From assembly GCA_965262565.1 (NCBI GenBank), contig CBDHFQ010000013.1, positions 1-64,000 on the forward strand: DNA of 64,000 bases. Reading direction: 5' to 3'. This DNA comes from CBDHFQ01 sp965262565. GTDB lineage: Bacteria; Bacteroidota; Bacteroidia; J057. Under the pieces are notes generated by a model that was not told where the DNA came from, searched no databases, and was given only the letters and a program-made list of their open reading frames with translations. The translations under genes and the position numbers were made by a program. Shown one piece after another: positions 17,910 through 27,143 of this stretch (position 1 is its first letter; every line of letters begins with the position of its first letter).

Positions 17910-19568
17910 ATGATTCAGCGTAAAAAAATTATTTTATTATGTTTATCCATAATGGTTGCCTTTTTTGTGGGATTTGTGATGCCAGGAGATCGTTATTTCC
18001 AGATAGCTAAAAATCTTGATATTTTTGGAGACTTTTTTTGGGAATTAAATCAAACTCATGCTGATGATCCAAATCCTACAAGATTGATGCGTACAGGCAT
18101 TGATGCTATTCTGAAGTCCCTTGATCCTTATACAAATTTTTATAGCGAAGGAGAGATAGAGAATGCTAAATTTTATCAAGCAGGTCAATATAGCGGTATT
18201 GGGGCTAATATTACTGAACAAGAAGGGAAATTTTATATCAGAGATATGGTTAAAAATGGCCCTGCTAATAAGGTCAATATTAAAATAGGAGATCAAATAT
18301 TGAAAATAGATGATATTGAGCTAGAGGGGAAGACCGAAAAAGAGGTTAACGATATTCTGAATGGAGAGAGTGGAAGTGAAGCAACATTATTTGTAAAACG
18401 TTCACTACAAGATTCAGTCTTTCAAATAACAGTAGGAAGAGAGCAAAATCGTGCGAGAAATGTTCCTTTTTCGGAAATGATTAATCAGGAGGTAGGATAT
18501 ATTAAATTAACTGGTTTTGAAGAAGGAGCAGGAGAAGAAGTATATGAAGCTATGAGGGACTTGCAGCGAGACCAACCAGCTTTAAAAGGAGTGATACTTG
18601 ATTTGCGTGGGAATCCAGGAGGGAGGGTTGATGAGTCTGTTCAAATTAGCAATGTTTTTCTCCCTAAAGGAGAGAAAATCGTGGAAATGCGCGGAAGGAC
18701 TTCCGAATCTCAAAGAACATTTTATACATCAGAAGAACCAGCAGCACTTGAACTGCCTTTGATCGTATTGGTAAATAGTTCCAGTGCCAGCGCTTCAGAA
18801 ATTGTAGCAGGGTCTATTCAGGATTTAGATAGGGGAATTATCATTGGAAGAAGAAGTTTTGGGAAAGGATTGGTTCAAAATGTTCGACCTTTAAGCTATA
18901 ATACCCAACTAAAGATTACGATTGCAAAATATTACACGCCAAGTGGCAGGTGTATCCAGGCAATAGACTATTTTTCTAATTCAGAAGATAGTATAGTAAG
19001 TGTTATTCCCGATAGTCTCAGATCATCATTTAATACCAAAAACGGTCGTATTGTATATGATGGTGGAGGCATAGAACCTGACATTGAGGTAGAAAGAGAA
19101 CCATACCATACCATTACCATTGCTCTAAAGCAAAAAGGTCTCATTTTCGAATTTGCTTCTAACTATTCGGCTACACACGATAGCATTGCATCTCCCAGAT
19201 CTTTTGAGTTGACTGACGATGTCTATGAGGATTTCGTTTCTTTTGTTACAGAAAAAGAGTTTGAATTTGAAACAAAGACTAATTTCGTGTTAGATGAGTG
19301 GAAAGTTCAATTGAAGGAACTCGACTACAAAGCTGGAATGGATGAAATGATAGGTCAATTAGAAGGGGAATTAGAGGTATTAAAAGCGAGTGATCTGGAG
19401 ACCCATAAGGAGGAGATTAGTGCCTTGCTGAAAAAAGAAATATTGAACCACTACTATTTCCAGGAAGGAATTCTAAGAGCTTCTTTCGATGATGATCCAG
19501 ATATAATTACCTCCCTTGAGGTATTAGCAGATTCAGAGAAATATCAGACATTGCTGTCCAGGCAATAG
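17910..19568 (+). CDS. S41 family C-terminal processing peptidase (Ctp)
   Basis: A 552-residue envelope serine protease of the Ctp/Prc type, cutting proteins near their C-termini. An N-terminal anchor (about 8-25) is followed by the family's N-terminal helical part, a PDZ domain at about 95-180 (GQYSGIGANI, PANKVNIKIGDQILKID) and the S41 core at 190-345. The catalytic dyad is Ser294 in SSASASE and Lys319 in SFGKGLVQN, exactly 25 residues apart as in E. coli Prc. A roughly 150-residue helical C-terminal extension follows. It is closely similar to the product at 32958-34631, with the same length and order. It follows the sigma/anti-sigma pair by 127 bp, so joint regulation is possible but unproven. 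Confidence 0.96.
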   Translation: MIQRKKIILLCLSIMVAFFVGFVMPGDRYFQIAKNLDIFGDFFWELNQTHADDPNPTRLMRTGIDAILKSLDPYTNFYSEGEIENAKFYQAGQYSGIGANITEQEGKFYIRDMVKNGPANKVNIKIGDQILKIDDIELEGKTEKEVNDILNGESGSEATLFVKRSLQDSVFQITVGREQNRARNVPFSEMINQEVGYIKLTGFEEGAGEEVYEAMRDLQRDQPALKGVILDLRGNPGGRVDESVQISNVFLPKGEKIVEMRGRTSESQRTFYTSEEPAALELPLIVLVNSSSASASEIVAGSIQDLDRGIIIGRRSFGKGLVQNVRPLSYNTQLKITIAKYYTPSGRCIQAIDYFSNSEDSIVSVIPDSLRSSFNTKNGRIVYDGGGIEPDIEVEREPYHTITIALKQKGLIFEFASNYSATHDSIASPRSFELTDDVYEDFVSFVTEKEFEFETKTNFVLDEWKVQLKELDYKAGMDEMIGQLEGELEVLKASDLETHKEEISALLKKEILNHYYFQEGILRASFDDDPDIITSLEVLADSEKYQTLLSRQ

Positions 19569-19691
19569 TAGCTCAAATCGTTTATGTAGCTTTCTGTATA
19601 AGGTTAGACTTCCTGATATTGTATATATTATTATACAAGTGTGAATATTTGGAAATACATTCATTTGGTGTAAAGTATCAACAGAAAGAAT

Positions 19692-19740
19692 AAAAAACTA
19701 CCTATTATGAAATAATTTTTTCTAATAGGTAGTTCTCTTT
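19692..19740. terminator. Bidirectional terminator
   Basis: A perfect 12-bp stem, AACTACCTATTA (19696-19707) and TAATAGGTAGTT (19723-19734), lies between two converging genes, with an A-run on its left and CTCTTTT on its right. It can end transcription from both sides. Confidence 0.85.
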
Positions 19741-19754
19741 TGGCAGTTTTTATC

Positions 19755-22700
19755 TTAATCTTCTTTCAAGATCAATAATCTTTGGCTTTTAAGAATGGTT
19801 TGATTGGTGGTCCATTGGATGATGTAGAATCCGTTAGACATACCATCTATGGGGATCGTAATATCTTGCGTCCCGGGTGTTATCATAATTTCTTTTGAAA
19901 GACTTAACTGCCCGGCAGCATTATAGATATTGTATTGGATACTCTTTGTTTCAGGAGCTATAATACTAGTCATTGTTAGGTTGCTAGCTGGATTTGGCTG
20001 CAGATCTCCAATAAAAAATGCTCTTCCTTCAAGGTGTTCTTCAGAAAAAGGATTAGGTACACTAGTAACTGGCTCATCCTCTGGAGACTGGACATTAATA
20101 TTAGAACCGCATGCTACGTCTATGGAAAATTCTCCAGTAACACCATTGGCACCAGTTACGAATACCAGATATTCCTGCTGATCCCTGGAAAAAAAGGTGG
20201 CTGTTGCACAGGTAGAGTCATTTGGATCTAAATCATTTCCGGTGATACAGGATAGGGTATCACAACCAAATTCGAATATCATCATTCTTGCGTCATATCC
20301 ACTTGCGGGCTGGGTACAACATACAGAAATAGAGGTCGAGTCTCCCGTTCCTTTAAAGCTATACCAAACTCCCGGGGCGTCTGCAAAGGTGCCACAATAA
20401 GCACACACTTCATCGTCAAAAGTGGCACCCCTGGTAGTCCCTTCTACCCTTTCACCACAGCTCAATTGAAAAATAGAGTCACCAAGCATCATTTCCATAT
20501 TTTCTACTACCAGACAAGAATCATTGGCGGGAGGTTCAGGAGTACAATCTTCAGTAACCGAAGGAAGAATTCTATTTCTAGTAGCAGAGGGAACAGTTAG
20601 ATCAGATATAGCAATCGTTACTCTTTGATTATTGTTGAAAGGACCAAGGATAACTTCCTCATTAGCCGATACACTATCTATAATTACAGGAGGTAACCCA
20701 TTCGCAATAGCTCTGATTCTATATAAAGTACCATTTCCAGGAATGCTTAGTCGAATAAAAAATTGATCTTCATTTGATAAATCGCAAAATGGTTCTGGAA
20801 GGATATCTATGGAATCTATATCGCTGATACAATTAATGCCGGGAACTTCTTGGGAAATGGTATCACAAGCCGATTGAGAAGAATCAGTTATGGAAACGAT
20901 GATAGGTGCCGCTACAGTAGAAGAGTATCTACCCAGTATGTATGTTCCTGCGGTTAAACCACCTAATGGTGGAGTGCCACTATTATCGAAGAGTTGAATA
21001 TTTTCTCCTGAGCCTGTAATAGTGACGGATACCTCTATACTATCTCCTACACATCTTGGGCTGGAGTTGGTAATAGCTAAATCGCAAATCGGACATGGGA
21101 TTTCAGGTACTGCTAAAGAAACCGTGTCACATTCGGGTTTAGTAGGATCATTTGCTGAAACGATGATCGCATCTCCAATTTCAGCGGGATATCTACCCAA
21201 TATATATGATCCCGAAGTTAAGTTATTTAGTGAGGGTGTGCCTTGATTGTCAAAGAGTTGAAAGTTTTCTCCTGAGCCAGTAATAGTGACGGATACCTCT
21301 ATGCTATCTCCTACACAGATTGAACTCACAGTGGATATTGCTAACTCACAGCTGATACAAGTGGCCGTTACGAAACTACCTAGAGATTCTACACAACCTG
21401 TTATTCTATCGCCAATTTCGAGTCTGACTGTATCCCCACTCGGGAAGGATCCAAAAGCATGAGTTCCTGACTCCAGATTTGAGAGTACAGTGGTTTGGGA
21501 AACATCTCTAATAAAGTATTCTGTCCCATTTCCAGAAAAAAATACATCTATAGTAAAATTACCTGATGTTCCTATACATCTAGGTTCTACATTAACCGAA
21601 TCTAAATCACATGGATTTTCTTGAGGAATATCCACCGTCAAGCCAGCCAAGGTAAAAATACAATTGTTAATGGTCGTGTCAGCAAGACTGATATTTATCA
21701 AGGTTTCTTTTAAGTAAGGTCCTAAGATAAAAACGCTATCTGGGCTTGAAATGAATTGTGGATCTGCTCTCAAAGAATCTGCGATAATCGAAATATCTGA
21801 AAGTAAGTAACTTCCCACCTCTCCTTCAAATGAAACTTCTACCTGAAAGGAATCGTCAGAAATGGAGACTGCTTGGGCAAATAAGTCCTCAATTCCGCAA
21901 GTAGGGGGAAGAGGACAGTTTTCGCTAATAGAATCCAGTATAATGTCACAGGAGGGATTGTCATTATTGATAATAGAAATTTGAATGCTAGATTCGCTGG
22001 GATAATTCCCAAATAGATAAGTGCTCGAGCTGGTGAAATCAACTTCAGTGAAATTAAATGAATCAGTGATTAAGTAACCTTCCCCACTTCCGTTTAACGC
22101 TATTTCTATAGAAAATTCTCCGCTATCATTACAACTAACAATAGTAGTATCTATTTCTATATCGCAGCTTAAGGTATCACATGAAGCAGTTGTATTTATA
22201 TCTCCCGAACCTGCCCAATCCCATGTTTCCCCTTTAGAGAAGGAATAATCAAACCATCCAGAAAACCCAAAGTTTTCGTTGCGGTCATTTGCTCCTCTAC
22301 CTAACTGAAAGCCTACACTGATATCGTTCGGTCTATGTCTTAAATATAAGGTATCCCCTTCAAAGGGACTACCCGATACCGAAGCAAAGTAACTGTTAAC
22401 ATCATCAAGTTCCCAGAAGGTCCACTCAGGATGAAATATTTCGGCGGTACTTACTGCATCCAGAGAACTTTTAAAAGTTCGTCCCTGTGCCGACCATTCC
22501 TCCCAGTTTTGTTCTTCTTTGAATGAAACAAAAATATCCCATCGTAAAGTAGAATCATTTAGATTGACTATTCTGCCAGTAAGGCGTGCTGTGCCATCAT
22601 CAAAAATAGTCATTATTGCTGGAGAAGGCTCAAATCTGTAGTCAGTACCAGGAGATGTAGGTAAATGATCTAGCCAAACAGAAAATCGACCTTCCTCATA

Positions 22701-22829
22701 CACACTAAATTCACACTGTTGGACGATAGACGGCTGAGAAACTCCATATAAGGTGATAAATATAAATAATAAAGATAATCGATGTTTAATCGTGAGTAAA
22801 TTAAACCGATAGATTTTTAGGTTCATCAT
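19755..22829 (-). CDS. Large secreted repeat protein with T9SS sorting domain
   Basis: A protein of about 1024 residues made of a signal peptide (hydrophobic LSLLFIFITLYGV), an N-terminal region on SVYEEGRFSVWLDHLP with a WDWAGSGDINTTASCDT segment, then at least five tandem beta-sandwich-like repeats of about 85-110 residues. Each repeat carries CDL or CEL, CVGDSIEVSVTITGSGE and a YILGRYP-type end. A non-repetitive domain with paired cysteines follows (ANDSCLVVENMEMMLGDS), resembling the N-terminal part of Bacteroidota gliding/adhesion proteins. The tail (IGDLQPNPASNLTMTS onward) is a type A T9SS sorting domain. It is probably a cell-surface adhesin-like or structural protein; the function is unknown. 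I chose the ATG at 22829 (another ATG is at 22826) over a TTG at 22859, which would overlap the promoter box. Confidence 0.88.
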   Translation of the reverse strand: MMNLKIYRFNLLTIKHRLSLLFIFITLYGVSQPSIVQQCEFSVYEEGRFSVWLDHLPTSPGTDYRFEPSPAIMTIFDDGTARLTGRIVNLNDSTLRWDIFVSFKEEQNWEEWSAQGRTFKSSLDAVSTAEIFHPEWTFWELDDVNSYFASVSGSPFEGDTLYLRHRPNDISVGFQLGRGANDRNENFGFSGWFDYSFSKGETWDWAGSGDINTTASCDTLSCDIEIDTTIVSCNDSGEFSIEIALNGSGEGYLITDSFNFTEVDFTSSSTYLFGNYPSESSIQISIINNDNPSCDIILDSISENCPLPPTCGIEDLFAQAVSISDDSFQVEVSFEGEVGSYLLSDISIIADSLRADPQFISSPDSVFILGPYLKETLINISLADTTINNCIFTLAGLTVDIPQENPCDLDSVNVEPRCIGTSGNFTIDVFFSGNGTEYFIRDVSQTTVLSNLESGTHAFGSFPSGDTVRLEIGDRITGCVESLGSFVTATCISCELAISTVSSICVGDSIEVSVTITGSGENFQLFDNQGTPSLNNLTSGSYILGRYPAEIGDAIIVSANDPTKPECDTVSLAVPEIPCPICDLAITNSSPRCVGDSIEVSVTITGSGENIQLFDNSGTPPLGGLTAGTYILGRYSSTVAAPIIVSITDSSQSACDTISQEVPGINCISDIDSIDILPEPFCDLSNEDQFFIRLSIPGNGTLYRIRAIANGLPPVIIDSVSANEEVILGPFNNNQRVTIAISDLTVPSATRNRILPSVTEDCTPEPPANDSCLVVENMEMMLGDSIFQLSCGERVEGTTRGATFDDEVCAYCGTFADAPGVWYSFKGTGDSTSISVCCTQPASGYDARMMIFEFGCDTLSCITGNDLDPNDSTCATATFFSRDQQEYLVFVTGANGVTGEFSIDVACGSNINVQSPEDEPVTSVPNPFSEEHLEGRAFFIGDLQPNPASNLTMTSIIAPETKSIQYNIYNAAGQLSLSKEIMITPGTQDITIPIDGMSNGFYIIQWTTNQTILKSQRLLILKED

Positions 22830-22856
22830 ATTGAGTTGAATTTTATTTGTGAATCC

Positions 22857-22864
22857 CAAAAATA
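22857..22864 (-). promoter_or_regulatory. Likely -7 promoter element of the T9SS repeat protein gene
   Basis: Minus-strand TATTTTTG fits the Bacteroidota TAnnTTTG -7 consensus and lies 28 nt upstream of the ATG at 22829. No clear -33 TTG is seen. Confidence 0.45.
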
Positions 22865-24045
22865 TGAGGTAAAAATTTTTTGAAGGGTGTAATGAACCTT
22901 TTATAATTACATTTGAAAGGAATATACTCTAATAGCCGGCTTTATAGTAAAATGAATGATTCATGAATTGAATTAAATATTTGTATTTGAACCAATTTTG
23001 GGATAATTAATATGGCAGGAGAAATTTCTTTTCTGATTTAACATGGAAGATAGATGTAAGAAATAAGTATGGAAGCTTTTTGAAAAGAGTATCCTCAAAG
23101 AATACCTGCATTTAATGAGAGATGGACTTCATCCACACTGTTCCCAGTGTAATTCGGGTCAGTTAAGGGACAAAAATTCAATAAATAAAAAGGTTACTTT
23201 ATAAAAAAGAAGATTGTTGTACTAACTAATCAAAGGTAAAAACGTACGGTAAAAATATGTTAATGTAATGTGAATACTCTTATTTGATCAGTCAGTTAAC
23301 TGATCCTTATTAATTCAATTGGTAAAACCAGGCAAAAAATCTGAGCACGTATGTATCAATTTCCTCTCTTTGAAAATTTATTAAATATTCAAGAGCTTTT
23401 TTAAGAATTTTTTCATCAATTAGCCTATATTTAACTTTATTTTTACTTGAAATAAAACAGGATTAATATATTTATTATACTTTTGTTTATAAGTTCCTGT
23501 AAACAATGGGATAAGACAAAAGTTTATTTAGAAAAGGTCCAATTACATAGATCATTCTTTTTTAAGGCTAGAGGACTGTTCTTTTTGGCAAGTAGAAAAA
23601 TTAGTACATGATTTGTTGATTTTATGGCAGTACAAGCTTTATTTTTTATAGGTAAGATTTGTTCAGTTATAGGTAAGGCACATTGTCATTAGCTTTATAA
23701 TTTAACAATTGAACTTTTTGATCAATATAGTTTGTGCTGATTGATAATTTATGTGAATGACTCTTCAACTGGAATAAAGATTTGCAAGGAATTTATTTTA
23801 GTAGTTTTTTATTATGCCATTAATTTGTAATTGCGCGGATACTGGTTATAACGTTTTTTCACCTCAATTTCGCAGAAAGTGTTGTTGAACCGGTCTTCCA
23901 TTAGTTGTTTACCTCCTACTACTACTTTATCTCCTGAGGAAAATCATTCCACGTTATCGGTTTTATCAATATGTTATCTGTAGGCAAAGATTATTATTAA
24001 AAGATTTTTGTGTAGTGTGCATAGTTAGTAAAAGAAAAATGTGCC
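22865..24045. other. Long gene-poor intergenic region
   Basis: Nearly 1.2 kb of A+T-rich DNA between divergent genes. The only protein-like trace is a short open stretch at 23067-23204 (described separately). I see no RNA gene, strong hairpin or other gene. The last 200 bp probably hold the promoter of the debranching enzyme gene. Confidence 0.5.
23067..23204 (+). pseudogene. Possible transposase zinc-finger fragment
   Basis: One frame ending at the stop 23202-23204 reads LKEYLHLMRDGLHPHCSQC, with a CxxC knuckle after a short helix. This resembles the N-terminal zinc-ribbon end of IS1/IS1595-type transposases. It is only about 45 codons, has a stop immediately upstream and no catalytic part, so at best it is a remnant. 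Confidence 0.25.
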
Positions 24046-26085
24046 ATGAATTATGTAATTGAAAGCTCAAAAACACAGCAATTTAATCTAGCTACTCGAT
24101 ATGAATGGCTAGAAACAAACGGGTTAGGAGGATATGCCAGTTCCACCATTATTGGTACAAATACCAGGAGATATCATGGGCTATTAGTTGCAGCACTTAA
24201 ACCACCCGTAGAAAGAGCCGTTATGCTCTCAAAAATAGATGAAACGATTTGGGCTTATGGACGTCGCCATGATTTGGGATGTAATAAGTACAAAGGAGCA
24301 GTATATCCGACAGGATATATTTTTCTTCAAAAGTTTAAGAAAAGTCTCTTCCCTGAGTTCATCTATCGCGTAGGAAATATTGAAATTAAGAAAACGATCG
24401 TAGCGCTGAATGGAGAAAACTCCACCTTAATTATCTACGAGGTTCTTAAGGCAGATGAGAAATTTCAGATTGAATTATCACCCTTAGCTCATGCCAGAGA
24501 TTTTCATGCACTTGATCCGGGAGATTCGAAACCTATTCATCAGATAGAATTCGAAAATGACGTATTACAGTATACCTCTTCATCAAAATATCCAGAGTTG
24601 TTTCTTGGGGCTAAAGGAGCAAAGTTTGAGGCTCATTCAGAGTGGTATTATCAGTTTGAATATTCTGAAGAGTTGAACAGAGGTCAGGATGCGCATGAAG
24701 ATTTATTTTCCCTAGGTAAGTTATTTTTTGATTTAGAAGAAGGATCGAAAATAGGAATTATTGCTACTCTGGAGAATCCTGAAGGAAGAGATGTGTTGGA
24801 ATTGTATGAAGCTGAAAAACGTAGACGTTTATCCATTGTAAAAAATGCCTCTCATCCATTCCACAAATCATTACTACTTGCAGGAGATCAATTTATCGTA
24901 AAGCGAGATAATGATTTGCGTTCTATAATCGCAGGTTATCATTGGTTTTCTGATTGGGGACGCGATACGATGATATCTTTACCAGGGTTATGCCTGTCTA
25001 CAGGTAAATTTGAAGAAGCAAAGAAAATTCTCCGTGCATTTACAGAACAATTGAAAGAAGGGATTATTCCTAACAGATTCTCGGATTACGAAGAAGAACC
25101 CCTTTATAATACAGTTGATGCCACCCTTTGGTTTTTTGTTGCACTTTACCATTATTTAAAATATACAGGTGATGATGCCTTTGTTAGGGATTACATGCTG
25201 CCTGTAATGCATGAAATCATTTATTATCATCAACGAGGCACACAATTTCACATTAAAGTTGATGAGGATGGCCTATTACAAGCTGGTTCTCCAGGAGTAC
25301 AACTTACCTGGATGGACGCAAAAGTTGGAGATTGGGTAGTAACTCCTAGAGAGGGAAAAGCTGTTGAGATTAATGCCCTATGGTACAATGCGCTGAGAAT
25401 ATATGCTTATATGAATGGGAAATTTGGCGATCACAAAAAGGCCGCTGAAATGGAACAGTTAGCTGAATCTACTCGATTGCGTTTTGAGCAAGTATTTTGG
25501 AATGAAGATAGGGGGTGTTTATTTGATTTGGTCAATGATCAAGGGAAAGACAGTTCAATTCGTCCCAATCAATTGTTGGCAATTAGTTTACCTTATCCAT
25601 TACTCAATCGGACAAAAGCTAGATTATTGTTAGACGTAGTATCTAAGGAACTTTATACTCCTGTCGGCTTGCGCAGTCTGTCTATATTGGATGAGCGACA
25701 TAAAATGACCTATGAAGGTGACAGAGTGTCAAGAGATGGATCTTATCATCAGGGAACGGTATGGAGTTGGTTATTGGGGCCTTATATAGACGCTCACATG
25801 TATGTAATGGGAGAATATGGAGTCTATTATGCTGAAGAAGTCATCAAAAATATTGCTCCTCACTTGAAAGATGCTGGAGTTGGAAACATCTCGGAAATTT
25901 TTGATTCCGAAGAACCCCATCATTCAAGAGGATGTGTTGCTCAGGCATGGAGTGTGGCAGAGTTACTTAGAGTGATGTACCAATACAATTTATTCCTTCA
26001 GCCTCAAGTTAAAGCTGCTCCGGAAATGATAATCAGTAAAAAGCAGCTTCACACGACCAGGCTAGAAATAGCGACCCTCCCTTAA
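24046..26085 (+). CDS. Glycogen debranching enzyme (amylo-alpha-1,6-glucosidase, GH133-like)
   Basis: A 679-residue cytoplasmic enzyme that removes alpha-1,6-linked branch stubs from glycogen or related glucans. The N-terminal GDE_N domain (about 10-250) shows GLGGYASSTIIGTNTRRYHG and LLVAALKPP. The (alpha/alpha)6-barrel catalytic domain (about 290-655) carries FSDWGRDTMISLPGLCLSTG, WMDAKVGDWVVTPR and GSYHQGTVWSWLLGPY, all characteristic of this group. Length is typical of the bacterial and archaeal short form. It is followed by a very strong terminator, so it seems monocistronic. No other glycogen gene is adjacent. Confidence 0.93.
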   Translation: MNYVIESSKTQQFNLATRYEWLETNGLGGYASSTIIGTNTRRYHGLLVAALKPPVERAVMLSKIDETIWAYGRRHDLGCNKYKGAVYPTGYIFLQKFKKSLFPEFIYRVGNIEIKKTIVALNGENSTLIIYEVLKADEKFQIELSPLAHARDFHALDPGDSKPIHQIEFENDVLQYTSSSKYPELFLGAKGAKFEAHSEWYYQFEYSEELNRGQDAHEDLFSLGKLFFDLEEGSKIGIIATLENPEGRDVLELYEAEKRRRLSIVKNASHPFHKSLLLAGDQFIVKRDNDLRSIIAGYHWFSDWGRDTMISLPGLCLSTGKFEEAKKILRAFTEQLKEGIIPNRFSDYEEEPLYNTVDATLWFFVALYHYLKYTGDDAFVRDYMLPVMHEIIYYHQRGTQFHIKVDEDGLLQAGSPGVQLTWMDAKVGDWVVTPREGKAVEINALWYNALRIYAYMNGKFGDHKKAAEMEQLAESTRLRFEQVFWNEDRGCLFDLVNDQGKDSSIRPNQLLAISLPYPLLNRTKARLLLDVVSKELYTPVGLRSLSILDERHKMTYEGDRVSRDGSYHQGTVWSWLLGPYIDAHMYVMGEYGVYYAEEVIKNIAPHLKDAGVGNISEIFDSEEPHHSRGCVAQAWSVAELLRVMYQYNLFLQPQVKAAPEMIISKKQLHTTRLEIATLP

Positions 26086-26110
26086 GTGTTTCAGTACTAA
26101 AATTTATTTT

Positions 26111-26151
26111 CTGGAATATCGGAACTCATTCCGATATTCCAGATTTTTTTT
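26111..26151 (+). terminator. Terminator after debranching enzyme gene
   Basis: A perfect 14-bp stem, CTGGAATATCGGAA (26111-26124) and TTCCGATATTCCAG (26129-26142), with a 4-nt loop is followed by a run of Ts at 26144-26151. Confidence 0.93.
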
Positions 26152-26300
26152 GAAGCTTCATCTGTATAGAGGCTACATATGTACTTTTGTTTGGTTGATT
26201 TTCAGGTATTTATATACAAAAGTTAATTCTGGTCAGGCTGGCACTTCCTTTGGCAATATATCATAGCAACATCAATCTCCTTCACCTGAAAAATAATATA

Positions 26301-27011
26301 ATGAAGAAGAAACTCTATAGCCTGGAAAACCACCCCCTTTTCGCATCATTAAGTGAGAATCAGATAGAAGTCCTTAACAGTCATGCATCCATATTGCACT
26401 ATTCTAAAAATAATTACATCGATTTTGAGAATCGCGACCAAGCTTATCTCTATGGAATTATTAAGGGTAGAGTAAAAGTCCTGGAGGTAGATTATCAGGG
26501 AAACCAATTGATCAACGATATAGTGCGGGAGGGAGATATTTTTGGAAATCCATCATTGTACAATTCATTAAGAACCTGTTATGCGCAGGCCGCTGCTCCT
26601 ATGACCGTTATTTTCACCATCCCCTATAATGTTTTCCAATCTGTCTTAAATCGGAATGCCGAATTTGCTATGTCTTACTCGCGATTATTAGAAACAAAGC
26701 TACAGCGCCTCCAGAATCGTTATCACAATTTAGTATTTAAGGATGTACGTTCTCGATTGATTACATTTTTCTGTGAATGGGCGGAAGCTGAAGGAAATCA
26801 ATTTGGCAAGACTATATATATATCAAATTATCTGACACATTTAGAGATCGCTAACTTGATTTGTTCTTCCAGACAGTCTGTAACTACTATCCTCAACAAG
26901 TTGAAGTCCCAGGGAATCATTCAGTATTCTCGTTATCAAATTATTATTTCGGATATCAGTAAGTTGACCGCTGAGTTACCTTATTTAGAAAGTATTCGAA
27001 AAGTATCCTGA
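26301..27011 (+). CDS. Crp/Fnr family transcriptional regulator
   Basis: A 236-residue DNA-binding regulator. The N-terminal cyclic-nucleotide-binding-like beta-roll spans about residues 10-130 (ASLSENQIEVLNSHA, IIKGRVKVLEVDYQGNQLI, VREGDIFGNPSL). The long dimer helix is at about 130-160, and the C-terminal winged helix at about 170-230 carries LTHLEIANLICSSRQSVTTIL, a clear recognition helix. The ligand is uncertain because the phosphate-binding arginine pattern of true CRP is not obvious. I preferred the ATG at 26301 over an upstream TTG at 26250, since KKKLYSLENHPLF is the typical start of this family. No neighbouring target operon is evident. Confidence 0.93.
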   Translation: MKKKLYSLENHPLFASLSENQIEVLNSHASILHYSKNNYIDFENRDQAYLYGIIKGRVKVLEVDYQGNQLINDIVREGDIFGNPSLYNSLRTCYAQAAAPMTVIFTIPYNVFQSVLNRNAEFAMSYSRLLETKLQRLQNRYHNLVFKDVRSRLITFFCEWAEAEGNQFGKTIYISNYLTHLEIANLICSSRQSVTTILNKLKSQGIIQYSRYQIIISDISKLTAELPYLESIRKVS

Positions 27012-27036
27012 CTGATCGAATTTGGGAGGAAACAGG

Positions 27037-27078
27037 ATAAGCAGGAGTAAGAAGATGATCATCTAAATTCCTGCTTAT
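27037..27078. terminator. Possible terminator between converging genes
   Basis: Inverted repeat ATAAGCAGGA (27037-27046) and TCCTGCTTAT (27069-27078) with an inner palindrome AGATGATCATCT lies between the Crp-type gene and metG, which converge. There is no strong T-run, so termination is only likely. Confidence 0.4.
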
Positions 27079-27143
27079 TGACAATTCAAGAACATCGAAC
27101 TACTCATATTGATCTTCTTAATACGAGATAAAGTGGCCAAACA

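Noticed and set aside
22830..22859. Longer start (TTG at 22859) for the T9SS repeat protein
   Set aside because: The TTG overlaps the likely -7 promoter box TATTTTTG, so translation must begin at the ATG at 22829 or 22826.
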